DNA of 64,000 nt from Kribbibacterium absianum (GCF_030067705.1 NZ_JASJEX010000001.1:1-64000); one strand, 5' to 3'; counted from the first letter of the stretch, positions 17,274 to 26,172 are shown. Notes: a model not told the origin generated them from the letters alone. Program-made: numbers and translations.

Positions 17274-18026
17274 ATGGCCGAGGAAGTCCCCCTGCACGAC
17301 CTGAACCACCCCAAGGAGCGCCTGGCCCGCATCATGGGCCAGGAGGGCCTCGAGCGGCTGGCCGACGCGCGCGTGCTTGTGCTCGGCATCGGCGGCGTGG
17401 GGTCCAACTGTGCGGAGGCGCTCGTGCGCGGCGGCCTCGGGGGCATTGTGGCGGTGGACGGCGACGTCGTTGCGCCGAGCAACATCAACCGCCAATCCAT
17501 CGCGTTCCTGAGCACGGTGGGGCTGCCCAAGGTGCAGGTCTTCTCGGCGATGGCGGCGGACATCGACCCGGCGTGCACGGTCGAGCCCGTCCAGCGGTTC
17601 GTGCACGCGGAGGACGTGGCTGCGTTCCTCGACGAGGTCGGCCCCGTTGACTGGGTCGTCGACGCCTGCGACATGGTGTCCACCAAGCTGGCCCTCGCCG
17701 AGGAGTGCGAGCGGCGCGGACAGCCGCTCATCAGCTCCATGGGGGTCGCGAACAAGCTGGACCCGAGCGCCGTCGCCGTTGCGGACATCTATCAGACCGT
17801 GAACGACCCTCTGGCGCGCGTGATGCGCAAGGAGGCACGCAAGCGGAAGATCCGCTCGCTCACGGTGGCCTACTCCAGCGAGGTGCCGCACAAGGGCGCC
17901 CAGCTCCCCGGCAGCGAGCGGCGCGAGCGCACGGACCTTGGCACCTGCTCGTACATGCCGGCCGTCATGGGGCTCACCATCGCCGGCCACGTGATACGCC
18001 AAATCAGCGGGGTGGGGCTCGCGTGA
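17274..18026 (+). CDS. tcdA: tRNA threonylcarbamoyladenosine dehydratase (TcdA/CsdL)
   Basis: A 250-residue ThiF/E1-like protein. The ATP site GIGGVGSNCAEALVRGG (about 37-53), VDGDVVAPSNINRQS and the STVGLPKVQ segment are typical. TcdA cyclises t6A at position 37 of ANN-decoding tRNAs to ct6A. The end overlaps the next gene (GTGA), so the two are translationally coupled. The start lies soon after the ThrE-type exporter with only a weak GAGGT site. Confidence 0.88.
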   Translation: MAEEVPLHDLNHPKERLARIMGQEGLERLADARVLVLGIGGVGSNCAEALVRGGLGGIVAVDGDVVAPSNINRQSIAFLSTVGLPKVQVFSAMAADIDPACTVEPVQRFVHAEDVAAFLDEVGPVDWVVDACDMVSTKLALAEECERRGQPLISSMGVANKLDPSAVAVADIYQTVNDPLARVMRKEARKRKIRSLTVAYSSEVPHKGAQLPGSERRERTDLGTCSYMPAVMGLTIAGHVIRQISGVGLA

Positions 18027-18799
18027 CGCCGCTCTACGACATGCACCTTCACCTGGACTGGTTCGCGGATCCAGGCGCCGCGGCGCGGGCCATGGCCGGC
18101 GCCGGGACGGGCTGCCTGGGCTGCACGGTGACGCCCGACGGCTATGTGGCCCTGGCGCCGCAGGTGGAGGGTGTCCCGGGCGTGCGCGCGGCGCTCGGGC
18201 TGCACCCGTGGCACCTCGGTCGCGGGACGCAGGCGTCCGGCACGTTCGTCCCAGCCGTGGCCGAGGCACAGACGGAGCGGTTCTGCGCGCTGGCGGCGGG
18301 GACGCGGTTCATCGGCGAGGTGGGGCTCGACTTCGGGCGCGCCCATCAGGGGACGCGCGAGGCCCAGCTCGCGACGTTCCGGCGGATCGTCGCGGCCGTG
18401 AGGCCGGGCAGCGTGGTCTCCGTGCATGCGGTCCGGTCCGCCGGCGTCGTGATGGACGTGGTCGAGGAGTGCGGCGCGCCGTCCTGCGCATGGGTCTTCC
18501 ACTGGTTCAGCGGCAGCTCGGAGGAGCTGGCGCGCGCCCGGCGTGCCGGGTGGCGCTTCTCGGTGGGGCCGTTCATGCTGCGCTCCAAGCGCGGGCGCGA
18601 GTACGCGCGCCAGATTCCGCAGGGCCGGCTGCTCCTCGAGACGGACCTGCCGGAGGGGCGGGGCGCGACGATGGACGCGGAGGCTCACCGTTCGCTGCTG
18701 GCGGCCGCCTGTGAGACGATCTCGACTCTCAAGAATGTGGGCGGGCCGGAGCTTGCGACCGTTCTTGCCGAGAACAGCGCCGCGCTGCTGGACCGGTAG
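18023..18799 (+). CDS. TatD-family metal-dependent hydrolase
   Basis: A 258-residue TIM-barrel hydrolase: metal ligands in DMHLHLD (residues 6-12), GLHPWH, the Glu of IGEVGLDF (about 95), HAVRS, FHWFSG, and LLLETDLPEG. TatD proteins are 3'-5' exonucleases or related phosphodiesterases. A 29-bp repeat (18224-18252) is inserted in frame and encodes the segment RGTQASGTFVP in the loop after GLHPWHLG, so this homologue carries about ten extra residues at that point. The GTG start overlaps the tcdA stop. Confidence 0.82.
   Translation: MTPLYDMHLHLDWFADPGAAARAMAGAGTGCLGCTVTPDGYVALAPQVEGVPGVRAALGLHPWHLGRGTQASGTFVPAVAEAQTERFCALAAGTRFIGEVGLDFGRAHQGTREAQLATFRRIVAAVRPGSVVSVHAVRSAGVVMDVVEECGAPSCAWVFHWFSGSSEELARARRAGWRFSVGPFMLRSKRGREYARQIPQGRLLLETDLPEGRGATMDAEAHRSLLAAACETISTLKNVGGPELATVLAENSAALLDR
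18224..18252 (+). repeat. 29-bp GGGAC/GTCCC palindromic repeat, copy 5, inside the TatD-family gene
   Basis: Same ends and CCGGCAC centre as the intergenic copies, but within the coding region and in a frame without stops. Confidence 0.85.
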
Positions 18800-18829
18800 C
18801 CGCAGCCCACAAGGGACGCGACGGCGCTC

Positions 18830-20059
18830 CTAGATGCGGTGGAACAGGAGGCCGCTCCGCAGCTTGGGCTCGAACCACGTGCTCTTGGGCGGCATCAGGG
18901 CGCCGTCGTCCGCCACCGCCATCAGCTGCGCGGCGCTCGTGGGGAAGCAGCTGACGGCGATCCCGTCCTCGCCGGCCGAGGCGGCCAGCTCGTCGAGGCC
19001 GCGGTTGCCGCCCATGAAGTCGATGCGCGGGTCCTCCCGTGGGTCACCGATGCCGAGGATCGGCCCCAACACGCGGTCCTGGAGCACGGCGACGTCGAGC
19101 TGCTCGGCCGGCGGCAGTTTCGCGACCTCGGCCGCCAGCTCGGGGCCGACGGCGACGGTGAACCACCGGCCGTCGGTGAAGAGGCCGAAGACCCCCGGCG
19201 CGTCCGGCTGCACGGGGGCCGCGGCCGGAGCGACGACGAAGCCGGCCCCTTGGATGGCGCGGAGCAGTCCCTCCGGAGAGAGCCCGTTGCAATCGGCCAC
19301 CACTCGGTTGTAGGGGAGCACGGTCAGTTCGCCTGCGGGGAAGAGCACGGCCATGAGCCCGGTCGCCTCGCCGCCCCGCTCGGCGGCCACGCGGGCGGCG
19401 CTCGCGGCGCGGTGATGCCCGTCGGCGATGTAGGCGCAGGGCAGCGACGCGGCGCGCCACTCCAGCTCGCCCATCGCCTCGGGGTCGCTCACGGCCCACA
19501 GCTGGTTGCGCACGCCCCATCGGTCTCTGAAGTCGTAGACGGGGGCGCCGAGCATCCGGCTCAGCTCCGTGGCCTCTCGGAGGAAGTCCCCCTCCGGCGT
19601 CTCGTCGCGATAGGCGAGGAACACCGGCCCCGTCTGCGCCGCGAGCGCCCCGATGTGCCGCACGCGGTCGTCCTCCTTGGCGCGCCGGGTGTTCTCGTGC
19701 CGCTTGACCAGGCCCCTCTCGTAGTCCGCCACATCGACCAGGCACACGAGCCCTGTCATGGCGCCCTGATCGTTTGAGAGCTCGTACACGTAGAACGCCG
19801 GTGTCGGGTCCTGGACGAGCAGACCCTGGTCGCCGTAGTCCTGGAACAGCTCGGCGCCCTTCTCGTACACGTCGGCGGCATAGGGGTCGTGGCCGGGCTC
19901 GAACGCGGTCTCCGGCAGGTCGACGGCCAAGAAGGAGAGCGGCTCGTCCGCCACGACCTGGCGCGCCTCGTCGGCCGAGACAACGTCGTAGGGGAGCGCG
20001 GCGATGCGGGGGGCCGCTTCGGGAACGGGACGAAGCGCAGCAAACGGGCGAACGTGCAT
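18830..20059 (-). CDS. DUF1015 family protein of the serine operon
   Basis: A 409-residue soluble protein matching DUF1015 over its whole length: N-terminal MHVRPFAALRP and ALPYDVVS, KRHENT at about 119-124, and IADGHHR at about 211-217. The DGHHR segment resembles the motif of ParB-like proteins, a fold that includes free-serine kinases (SbnI, archaeal SerK). It lies directly downstream of serC and serA on the same strand, a neighbourhood also seen in other bacteria. A role in serine or phosphoserine handling is therefore likely, but the reaction is not established here. The start follows a GGAGGTTCC ribosome site. Confidence 0.8.
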   Translation of the reverse strand: MHVRPFAALRPVPEAAPRIAALPYDVVSADEARQVVADEPLSFLAVDLPETAFEPGHDPYAADVYEKGAELFQDYGDQGLLVQDPTPAFYVYELSNDQGAMTGLVCLVDVADYERGLVKRHENTRRAKEDDRVRHIGALAAQTGPVFLAYRDETPEGDFLREATELSRMLGAPVYDFRDRWGVRNQLWAVSDPEAMGELEWRAASLPCAYIADGHHRAASAARVAAERGGEATGLMAVLFPAGELTVLPYNRVVADCNGLSPEGLLRAIQGAGFVVAPAAAPVQPDAPGVFGLFTDGRWFTVAVGPELAAEVAKLPPAEQLDVAVLQDRVLGPILGIGDPREDPRIDFMGGNRGLDELAASAGEDGIAVSCFPTSAAQLMAVADDGALMPPKSTWFEPKLRSGLLFHRI

Positions 20060-20106
20060 GGGAACCTCCAATGGGCACCGAAGTCGCAGGCGGAGCGGGG
20101 CCGGGC

Positions 20107-20135
20107 GGGACGAAGGGCTACGGCACGACCGTCCC
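20107..20135 (+). repeat. 29-bp GGGAC/GTCCC palindromic repeat, copy 6
   Basis: Lies in the spacer between the serA stop and the DUF1015 start; ends are GGGAC and GTCCC and the length is 29 bp, but the centre is diverged (CTACGGCACGA). Confidence 0.75.
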
Positions 20136-20150
20136 CGTCTCTCGGGGCGT

Positions 20151-20179
20151 GGGACACAGGGCTCCGGCACCGGTGTCCC
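20151..20179 (+). repeat. 29-bp GGGAC/GTCCC palindromic repeat, copy 7
   Basis: Second copy in the serA-DUF1015 spacer, 15 bases from copy 6 and in the same orientation, with a standard CTCCGGCACC centre. Confidence 0.85.
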
Positions 20180-20196
20180 ACGTTGGCACCGGGCCG

Positions 20197-21366
20197 CTAC
20201 TGGATCACGCGGACGCGCCACATCTGCGGGATGTCGCGGAGCGCGTCGATGATCCGGGGCTCCAGGTGCTCGTCGGTGTCGAACATCGTGTAGGCGGCCT
20301 CGCCGGCGTTCTCGTTGGTCATGCGCTGCACGTTCGCGGAGGCGTTGCTCAGCACCGCGGTGATCTGGCCGATCATGCCCGGCACGTTCGCGTGGAGGCA
20401 CGCGATGCGGCTCGCCCCTCGGCACGTGCCCATGTGGCAGTCGGGGAAGTTCACGGAGTTGGTGATGTTGCCGTTCTCGAGGTAGTCCACGAGCTCGTGG
20501 ATCGCCATGCGGGCGCAGCTGGCCTCGGCCTCGACGGTGCCGGCCCCGGCGTGCGGGGTCACGAGCGTGTGGGAGAGGTGCAGCGCCTTGCGCGTCGCGA
20601 AGTCCGTGAAGAACGTGCTCACCTGGCCCTTGTCGATGGCGCGCTCGATGGCGTCCTCGTCGACGATGTCCTCGCGGGCGTAGTTGAGCACCACGGCGCC
20701 GGGGTTGAGGAGGTCGAGCAGCTCGTCGCTCACCATGCCGATGGTGTCGCTCTTGCGCGGGACGTGGACGGTGAGGTAGTCGGCGCCGGCGCAGAGCTCG
20801 GCGACGTCGCTCACGCGCTTGACGTCGCGGGACAGCTGCCAGGCGTGGTCAACCGAGAGGTACGGGTCGTAGCCGTAGACGTCCATGCCGAGGTCGATGC
20901 AGGCGTTGGCCACCTTGGAGCCCACCGCGCCGAGCCCGATCACCGCGATCTTGCGGCCGCGGACCTCCTGGCCCACGAAGGCCTTCTTGGACGCCTCGGC
21001 GGCCTTGTACGCGTCCGGGTCGTCCTCATGCTGGCGGCACCACTGCATGCCGCCGAGCACGTCGCGGGACCCCATCATGAGGAGGCCGATGACGAGCTCC
21101 TTCACGGCGTTGGAGTTGGCTCCGGGCGTGTTGAAGACCACAACGCCCTGCTTGGCCAGGTCCTTGGCGGGGATGTTGTTGGTGCCGGCGCCCGCGCGGG
21201 CGATGGCGCGGACGGAGGCCGGGACCTCGACGCCGTGGATGTCCGTGGAGCGCATCAGGACGGCGTCGGCGCCGTCCATGTCGGGCACGATCTCGTAGCC
21301 CTCCGCGATGGAGTCGAGGCCGTCCTTCACGATGTCGTCGATGATCTTGATGGAGCGGGTGGGCAT
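20197..21366 (-). CDS. serA: D-3-phosphoglycerate dehydrogenase
   Basis: A 389-residue enzyme for the first step of serine synthesis, oxidising 3-phosphoglycerate with NAD. The NAD site is GLGAVGSKVANAC (about 143-155); the catalytic trio is Arg in NYAREDIVDE, Glu of that segment or the following turn, and His in VTPHAGAGT. A C-terminal ACT domain (ASRIACLHANVPGMIGQIT onward, about 75 residues) suggests serine feedback control. It has the short form without the extra intervening domain. It is transcribed with serC (upstream) and DUF1015 (downstream). The start follows AAGGAG. Confidence 0.94.
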   Translation of the reverse strand: MPTRSIKIIDDIVKDGLDSIAEGYEIVPDMDGADAVLMRSTDIHGVEVPASVRAIARAGAGTNNIPAKDLAKQGVVVFNTPGANSNAVKELVIGLLMMGSRDVLGGMQWCRQHEDDPDAYKAAEASKKAFVGQEVRGRKIAVIGLGAVGSKVANACIDLGMDVYGYDPYLSVDHAWQLSRDVKRVSDVAELCAGADYLTVHVPRKSDTIGMVSDELLDLLNPGAVVLNYAREDIVDEDAIERAIDKGQVSTFFTDFATRKALHLSHTLVTPHAGAGTVEAEASCARMAIHELVDYLENGNITNSVNFPDCHMGTCRGASRIACLHANVPGMIGQITAVLSNASANVQRMTNENAGEAAYTMFDTDEHLEPRIIDALRDIPQMWRVRVIQ

Positions 21367-21447
21367 GGGTTCTCCTTGGATGACGGGCGCGAAACAGCAG
21401 ATGAGGTGGCCATCGGGCGGACCGGTGCCAGGGGTCCGGCTCGATGG

Positions 21448-22536
21448 CTAGAGGAATCGCTCGAAGGAGCGCATAAGGCCGGCGAGCGCCTCGACGGACT
21501 CGAGGCGCACGGCGTTGTAGATGGAGGCGCGCATGCCTCCCACGAGCCGGTGGCCGCCGAGGCCCACGAGCCCCTGGTCGGCCGCCTCGCTGACGAAGCG
21601 CTTGTCGAGGGCCGGGTCGCCGGTGGTGAACGTCACGTTGCAGATGGAGCGGCTCTCGGGCTGCGCCGTGCCGTGGAACAGCTTGCTCTCGTCGATCGTG
21701 GAGTAGAGCAGGCTCGCCTTCTCGCGGTTGCGGCGCTCCATCTCGGCCAGGCCGCCCTGCTCCTCGACCCAGCGGAACACCTTGCCGCACAGGTAGATCC
21801 CAAAGGTGTTGGGGGTGTTGTACATGGAGCCCTTGGCGGCCTCGAGCCGCCAGTCGAGGTACGTGGGGCAGACGTCGAGCGGCCCCGCTGCAACGAGGGC
21901 CCTTCTCACGAGCACCACGGTCACGCCGGCCGGCCCCGCGTTCTTCTGGGCGCCCGCATAGATCGCGCCGTAGCGGGCCACGTCGATCGGCAGCCCGAGG
22001 AAGCAGCTGCTCACGTCCGCCACCAGGGGCACGTCGCCGGTTCTCGGCAGCTCGTGGTACATCGTGCCGAAGATCGTGTTGTTCTGGCAGATGTGCAGGT
22101 AGTCCAGGCCGCCGGCCGCGCAGGCCTCGTTCACCGGCCCCAAGTCCGGGATGCGCGAGAAGCGCTCGTCCGCAGAGCTCGCCAGCACGCGGGCGTCCCC
22201 GTACTTGGCGCCCTCCTGCGCGGCCTTCTCCGCGAAGTGCCCGGACACCACGTACCCGGCGGTGCCGGAGCGCATCAGGTTGAGCGGCACGCCGGCGAAC
22301 TCCAGCGTCGCGCCGCCCTGCAGGAACAGCACGGCCCAGTCGTCGTCGAGCCCCAGAAGACGCCGCAGCGTGGCCTCCGCGTCGTCGATCACGGCCTGGT
22401 AGGCGGCCGAGCGGTGGCTCATCTCGAGCACGGACATCCCGGTGCCCCGGAAGTCGAGCAGCTCGTCGGCGCATTCCCGGAGCACGCGCTCGGGAAGGGC
22501 GGCCGGACCTGCAGAGAAGTTGTGCACGCGCGCCAT
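21448..22536 (-). CDS. serC: Phosphoserine aminotransferase
   Basis: A 362-residue class-V PLP aminotransferase for the second step of serine synthesis. The N-terminus VHNFSAGPAALPERVL is diagnostic for SerC; the PLP lysine is in YAGAQKNAGPAG, and the C-terminus has GHRLVGGMRASIYNA. It is the first gene of the minus-strand serC-serA-DUF1015 cluster, with AAGGA before its start. No classical serB lies in the cluster; the HAD gene transcribed divergently could supply the phosphatase step. Confidence 0.95.
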   Translation of the reverse strand: MARVHNFSAGPAALPERVLRECADELLDFRGTGMSVLEMSHRSAAYQAVIDDAEATLRRLLGLDDDWAVLFLQGGATLEFAGVPLNLMRSGTAGYVVSGHFAEKAAQEGAKYGDARVLASSADERFSRIPDLGPVNEACAAGGLDYLHICQNNTIFGTMYHELPRTGDVPLVADVSSCFLGLPIDVARYGAIYAGAQKNAGPAGVTVVLVRRALVAAGPLDVCPTYLDWRLEAAKGSMYNTPNTFGIYLCGKVFRWVEEQGGLAEMERRNREKASLLYSTIDESKLFHGTAQPESRSICNVTFTTGDPALDKRFVSEAADQGLVGLGGHRLVGGMRASIYNAVRLESVEALAGLMRSFERFL

Positions 22537-22661
22537 GCTCGTCCTTTCTTGGGGGCTGCCCCGCGAAGGGCCGCAGGTGCAGTTGTTTTAGTGTAGGGGG
22601 ACAACGGCCGCCCACGGGTTTTGGCCATGGTATTGAAACGAGAGGGTCGAGGGGGTTCCAC

Positions 22662-23387
22662 GTGGTGTGGCTTGCGCAAGGATGGGGTCGCGGGGACTTC
22701 TCGAGCCGCGCGTGCGTGTTCTTCGACTTCGACGGCACGGTGGCCAACACGGTGGACGGCATCAAGCGCACCGCGCGCGACACGCTCCTCGCCCGGGGGC
22801 TCTCGGACGAGGAGATCGGCGACGTGGGCTGTGTGATCGGGCCCGCCTTCCCGGGCGCGTTCGAGCAGGTCTACGGCATGTCGGCCGAGGAGGCGGAGGC
22901 CGTGACCGAGGACTACCGCCGGCGCTACGACCTGCTCGGCCCGGGGGCCTACGCCGCCTATGGCGGGGTTCCCGAGCTGCTGGAACGCTTGCGCGCCGCC
23001 GGCCGCTGGCTCTGCCTCACCACGTCCAAGCGCCAGGACCTCGTCACGCGGCAGGCCACGGAGAACGGCCTGGTCGGCCTCTTCGACCGCGTGATAGGCC
23101 AACGAGGGCCCGGCCACGACACGAAGCCGCTCCTGGTGGGGGAGTCCATCGAGGCGGCCGGCGGCGACCCGGCCCGGTGCGTGATGGTGGGCGACCGCTT
23201 CCATGACGCGGAGGGCGCCGAGGAGAACGGCATCCCGTGCGTCGGCGTCACCTGGGGCGCGGGCACGGCGGACGAGCTGGCGGCCGCAGGCGCGGCGGCT
23301 CTCGTGGACACGCCGGGGGAGCTGGCCGCGCTCCTCTTGGGCGAACGTGACATGACCGTGAGTCCCCTTGCGAGGCCCTTGAGATAG
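22662..23387 (+). CDS. HAD-superfamily phosphatase (phosphoglycolate phosphatase-like)
   Basis: A 241-residue HAD-IA hydrolase: motif I VFFDFDGTVANTVDG, helical cap (residues about 30-90), motif II LTTSKRQD, lysine in HDTKPLLV, motif IV VMVGDRFHDAEGAEENG. The closest general type is Gph (phosphoglycolate phosphatase). Divergence from serC makes a phosphoserine phosphatase role conceivable, but sequence type alone does not show it. The GTG start follows GAGGGGG. Confidence 0.85.
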   Translation: MVWLAQGWGRGDFSSRACVFFDFDGTVANTVDGIKRTARDTLLARGLSDEEIGDVGCVIGPAFPGAFEQVYGMSAEEAEAVTEDYRRRYDLLGPGAYAAYGGVPELLERLRAAGRWLCLTTSKRQDLVTRQATENGLVGLFDRVIGQRGPGHDTKPLLVGESIEAAGGDPARCVMVGDRFHDAEGAEENGIPCVGVTWGAGTADELAAAGAAALVDTPGELAALLLGERDMTVSPLARPLR

Positions 23388-23449
23388 GGTAGGAACCAAC
23401 CATTGACGCCAACGACGCGCAGGGGCGCGTCCGGAGAAAGGATGGCACC

Positions 23450-23860
23450 ATGGCTGACGACAAGAAGGGCCTCGACCTGGGCGAGCTGGCTCACAACCTG
23501 TTCCTGGCGGGCGTGGGCGCCGCCGCGATCGCCGGCGAGAAGGTCTCCGACGTTGCCGACGACCTCGTCAAGAAGGGCAAGCTGACCGTCGAGCAGGGCA
23601 AGGCCGTGAACCAGGAGCTCTCCCAGAAGGCGAGCGACGCCGTGGCCGAGTCCACTGCCGCGATGCTCAAGGCCCAGATGAAGCAGATGACCCCCGAGCA
23701 GCGCGAGGCGTTCGTGGAGCGCGTGCGCAAGATGGCCGACGATGTGGAGGCCAAGGCCGCCGAGGCCAACGCGAAGACCGAGGAGGCCGTCGACGACGCC
23801 GCCGAGGACATGACCGAGGACGTCGAGGACGCCGCCATCGACCCGGACGACGTCGAGTAG
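23450..23860 (+). CDS. Phasin-like helical protein
   Basis: A 136-residue, highly charged helical protein. A short hydrophobic segment (ELAHNLFLAGVGAAAIAGEKVSD, about residues 11-33) is followed by KKGKLTVEQGKAVNQEL and heptad-rich helices, ending in a very acidic tail. This plan matches the phasin-like/PhaF-type small proteins found in Clostridia and Coriobacteria. It ends 10 bases before the ABC1 kinase gene, so the two are probably one operon and may work together at a membrane or lipid surface. The precise role is unknown. The start follows GGAGAAAGGA. Confidence 0.65.
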   Translation: MADDKKGLDLGELAHNLFLAGVGAAAIAGEKVSDVADDLVKKGKLTVEQGKAVNQELSQKASDAVAESTAAMLKAQMKQMTPEQREAFVERVRKMADDVEAKAAEANAKTEEAVDDAAEDMTEDVEDAAIDPDDVE

Positions 23861-23870
23861 CCGAGGCGCC

Positions 23871-25586
23871 GTGGCAGAGGACGGGCGGAAGGTGTCGCTG
23901 GACGCCGACCAGGTCGACGAGGCCTTGTCGGCGTCCGGCTCTCAAGAGGTGACCATCGGGCTGTTTGGCGAGCAGGTGCACTCGTCGGGCGACCTGTCGC
24001 CGTCTGCGCGCCGCAAGCGCCTGCGCCAGATCTTCTCGATCCTCCGCAAGTACGACATCGTCAAGGGGCTCACGCCGCAGAAGCTCGTGGACATGCTCGA
24101 GGACCTCGGCCCCACCTTTGTGAAGGCCGGCCAGATCCTCTCGATGCGCTCGGAGATTCTGCCCGAGCCCTTCTGCAAGGAGCTGGAGAAGCTCCGCACC
24201 AACGTCGAGCCGATGACCTACGCCACGGTGCGCGAGGTCCTGCAGGCCGAGTACCCGGTCCCGCTCGACGACATCTTCTCGTCCATCGACGAGACGCCCC
24301 TGGGATCCGCGTCCGTGGCACAGGTGCACCGGGCGCGCCTGAAGACCGGCCAAGAGGTGGCCATCAAGGTCCAGCGCCCGCGCGTGCGCGAGGTGATGGG
24401 GCAGGACATCGAGATTCTGCGCTCGCTCGTGAAGCACGCGTCGCCCTTCATGGGGAACGACCAGTTCCTCGACCTCAAGAGCGTGGTGGACGAGCTGTGG
24501 GACTCCTTCAAGGAGGAGACGGACTTCCTCATCGAGGCCGCCAACCTCAAGACCTACCGCGAGCTCAACGCGGACGTTCGGTACGTGACGGCCCCGCGCC
24601 CGTACCTGCAGTGGTGCACGAGCCGCGTGCTCGTGATGGAGTACGTGGACGGGCTCACGATCTCGCACCCTCACAAGATCGTGGCCGAGGGCTACGACCT
24701 GACCCAGATCGGCCAGGACCTCGTGGAGAACTACGCCAAGCAGGTGCTCGACGACGGCTTCTTCCACGCGGACCCGCATCCCGGCAACATCATGATCGCG
24801 AACCGCAAGATCGTGTGGATCGACTGGGGCATGGTGGGTCGTCTGAGCGCCCACTACCGGCAGATCCTCAAGGACATGATGATGGCCGTGGCCACGCACG
24901 ACTCACCGCAGCTCAAGCAGGGGCTGCTCGAGCTGTCCGAGAACCGCGTGACCGACGACATCGACCACGGCGCCCTGCTCGCGGACCTCGACGCGATCGT
25001 GGCCGCCTATGGGTCCGTGTCCCTGGAGGAGCTGGACCTTGGCGCGTTCCTCGGCGACCTCGTGAACCTGGCGCGCCGCTACAACATCGAGCTGCCTGGC
25101 GCGATGACGATGATCGCCCGCGGCATGGTGACGCTCGAGGGCGTGCTCGACGAGTTCCTTCCCGGCGTGTCGATGATCCAGATCATCCAGCGGCACATCA
25201 TGGAGTCGCAGTCGCCCGAGGCCGCGGCCAAGGACGACCTCAAGGAGCTTGCCATCGAGGCCCACAAGGCCCTCCATGGCGTGCTCGAGGCGAGCGCCCA
25301 GCTGGGGCTCGTGACCGACATGCTCACCCGTGGCCAGCTCAAGCTGAACCTGGACTTCTCCGGGTCCAAGGACCCCATCGAGGACCTCTCCCACATCGCC
25401 GACCGCCTGACGCTCGGCATCATCATCGCCGGTCTGCTCGTGGGGAGCTCGATCATCTACTTCGCCGGCGCCGGCTACGACATCCTCGGCATCCCGCTCC
25501 TCGGGTTCCTCGGGTTCCTGTTGGCGATCGGGCTGTCCGTCTACATGGCCAACGACATCTTGGGGCACCGTCGCAGGAAGCGCTGA
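23871..25586 (+). CDS. AarF/UbiB (ABC1) atypical kinase
   Basis: A 571-residue UbiB-family protein. It shows the KxGQ motif (FVKAGQILSMRSEILP, about 84-99), the Ala-rich nucleotide loop GSASVAQVHRA (about 146-156), the lysine in VAIKVQRP, the catalytic segment HADPHPGNI (about 302-310) and the metal-binding DWG, then two C-terminal membrane helices (about 510-560). UbiB proteins are ATPases/kinases linked to isoprenoid lipid and quinone metabolism. The partner here is likely the phasin-like protein encoded just upstream. GTG start. Confidence 0.88.
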   Translation: MAEDGRKVSLDADQVDEALSASGSQEVTIGLFGEQVHSSGDLSPSARRKRLRQIFSILRKYDIVKGLTPQKLVDMLEDLGPTFVKAGQILSMRSEILPEPFCKELEKLRTNVEPMTYATVREVLQAEYPVPLDDIFSSIDETPLGSASVAQVHRARLKTGQEVAIKVQRPRVREVMGQDIEILRSLVKHASPFMGNDQFLDLKSVVDELWDSFKEETDFLIEAANLKTYRELNADVRYVTAPRPYLQWCTSRVLVMEYVDGLTISHPHKIVAEGYDLTQIGQDLVENYAKQVLDDGFFHADPHPGNIMIANRKIVWIDWGMVGRLSAHYRQILKDMMMAVATHDSPQLKQGLLELSENRVTDDIDHGALLADLDAIVAAYGSVSLEELDLGAFLGDLVNLARRYNIELPGAMTMIARGMVTLEGVLDEFLPGVSMIQIIQRHIMESQSPEAAAKDDLKELAIEAHKALHGVLEASAQLGLVTDMLTRGQLKLNLDFSGSKDPIEDLSHIADRLTLGIIIAGLLVGSSIIYFAGAGYDILGIPLLGFLGFLLAIGLSVYMANDILGHRRRKR

Positions 25587-25658
25587 GCCCGACGCCCGGT
25601 GCCGCAGGGGGTCGGCTTAAGCCATCGTTGGCGCCATGGACGTTCTGTGGAGTTGTTC

Positions 25659-25679
25659 GGTACCTAATCGTTAGGCACC
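25659..25679 (+). promoter_or_regulatory. Probable MarR operator
   Basis: A 21-bp imperfect dyad, GGTACCTAAT-C-GTTAGGCACC, with 8 of 10 positions symmetric. It lies about 55 bases before the marR start, a typical autoregulatory position. The assignment to this regulator is inferred from position. Confidence 0.6.
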
Positions 25680-25734
25680 TTGTAATCAGCTCCTGCGGGG
25701 ACTACCCTCCTTGAACCAACAAAAGGAGGGGCCA

Positions 25735-26172
25735 ATGGGCCAGTGGACGAACGCGGACGCCGAGCGCGTCACCGCCATCATTCACGACCTCAAAATGCTC
25801 GGGCACTTCCTCAACTACCAGCGGGGCGGCATCTCTGGCCGCAGGCACATCCTCTGCCTGCTCTACGACCTCGGGGGCACCGTCCCACAGCGCGAGCTGG
25901 GGGAGCACTTCGGCATGAAGGCGGCGACGCTTTCCGAGGTCCTGGCAAAGATGCAGAACGACGGGCTCGTGGAGCGCACCCGCGACGACGATGACAGCCG
26001 CAAGCTCTGGGTGCGGCTCACCGAGAAGGGCGCGCAGGCCGGCGCCGAGGAGGTCGAGAACCGTAGGCGGTTCCAGAAGCGCTGCATGGCGGCGCTCACC
26101 GTGCCGGAACAAGAGGAGCTCCTCGGCCTTCTGGACCGCCTGCGGGCAGATTGGGAGACGATAGATGATTAG
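25735..26172 (+). CDS. MarR-family transcriptional regulator
   Basis: A 145-residue winged-helix regulator. It shows the segment GRRHILCLLYDLGGTVPQRELGEHFGMKAATLSEVLAKMQNDGLVERTRDDDDSRKLWVRLTEKG, with recognition helix and the DxRxxxVxLTxxG wing. It overlaps the first ABC gene by 8 bases, so it almost certainly controls the exporter operon, repressing it until a ligand binds. The start follows AAAAGGAGG, and an operator-like dyad lies upstream. Confidence 0.92.
   Translation: MGQWTNADAERVTAIIHDLKMLGHFLNYQRGGISGRRHILCLLYDLGGTVPQRELGEHFGMKAATLSEVLAKMQNDGLVERTRDDDDSRKLWVRLTEKGAQAGAEEVENRRRFQKRCMAALTVPEQEELLGLLDRLRADWETIDD

Noticed and set aside
19774-22596. 940-codon plus-strand frame opposite serA, serC and DUF1015
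   Set aside because: Arg/Ala/Gly-rich antisense shadow of the minus-strand genes, which have complete family motifs and ribosome sites.
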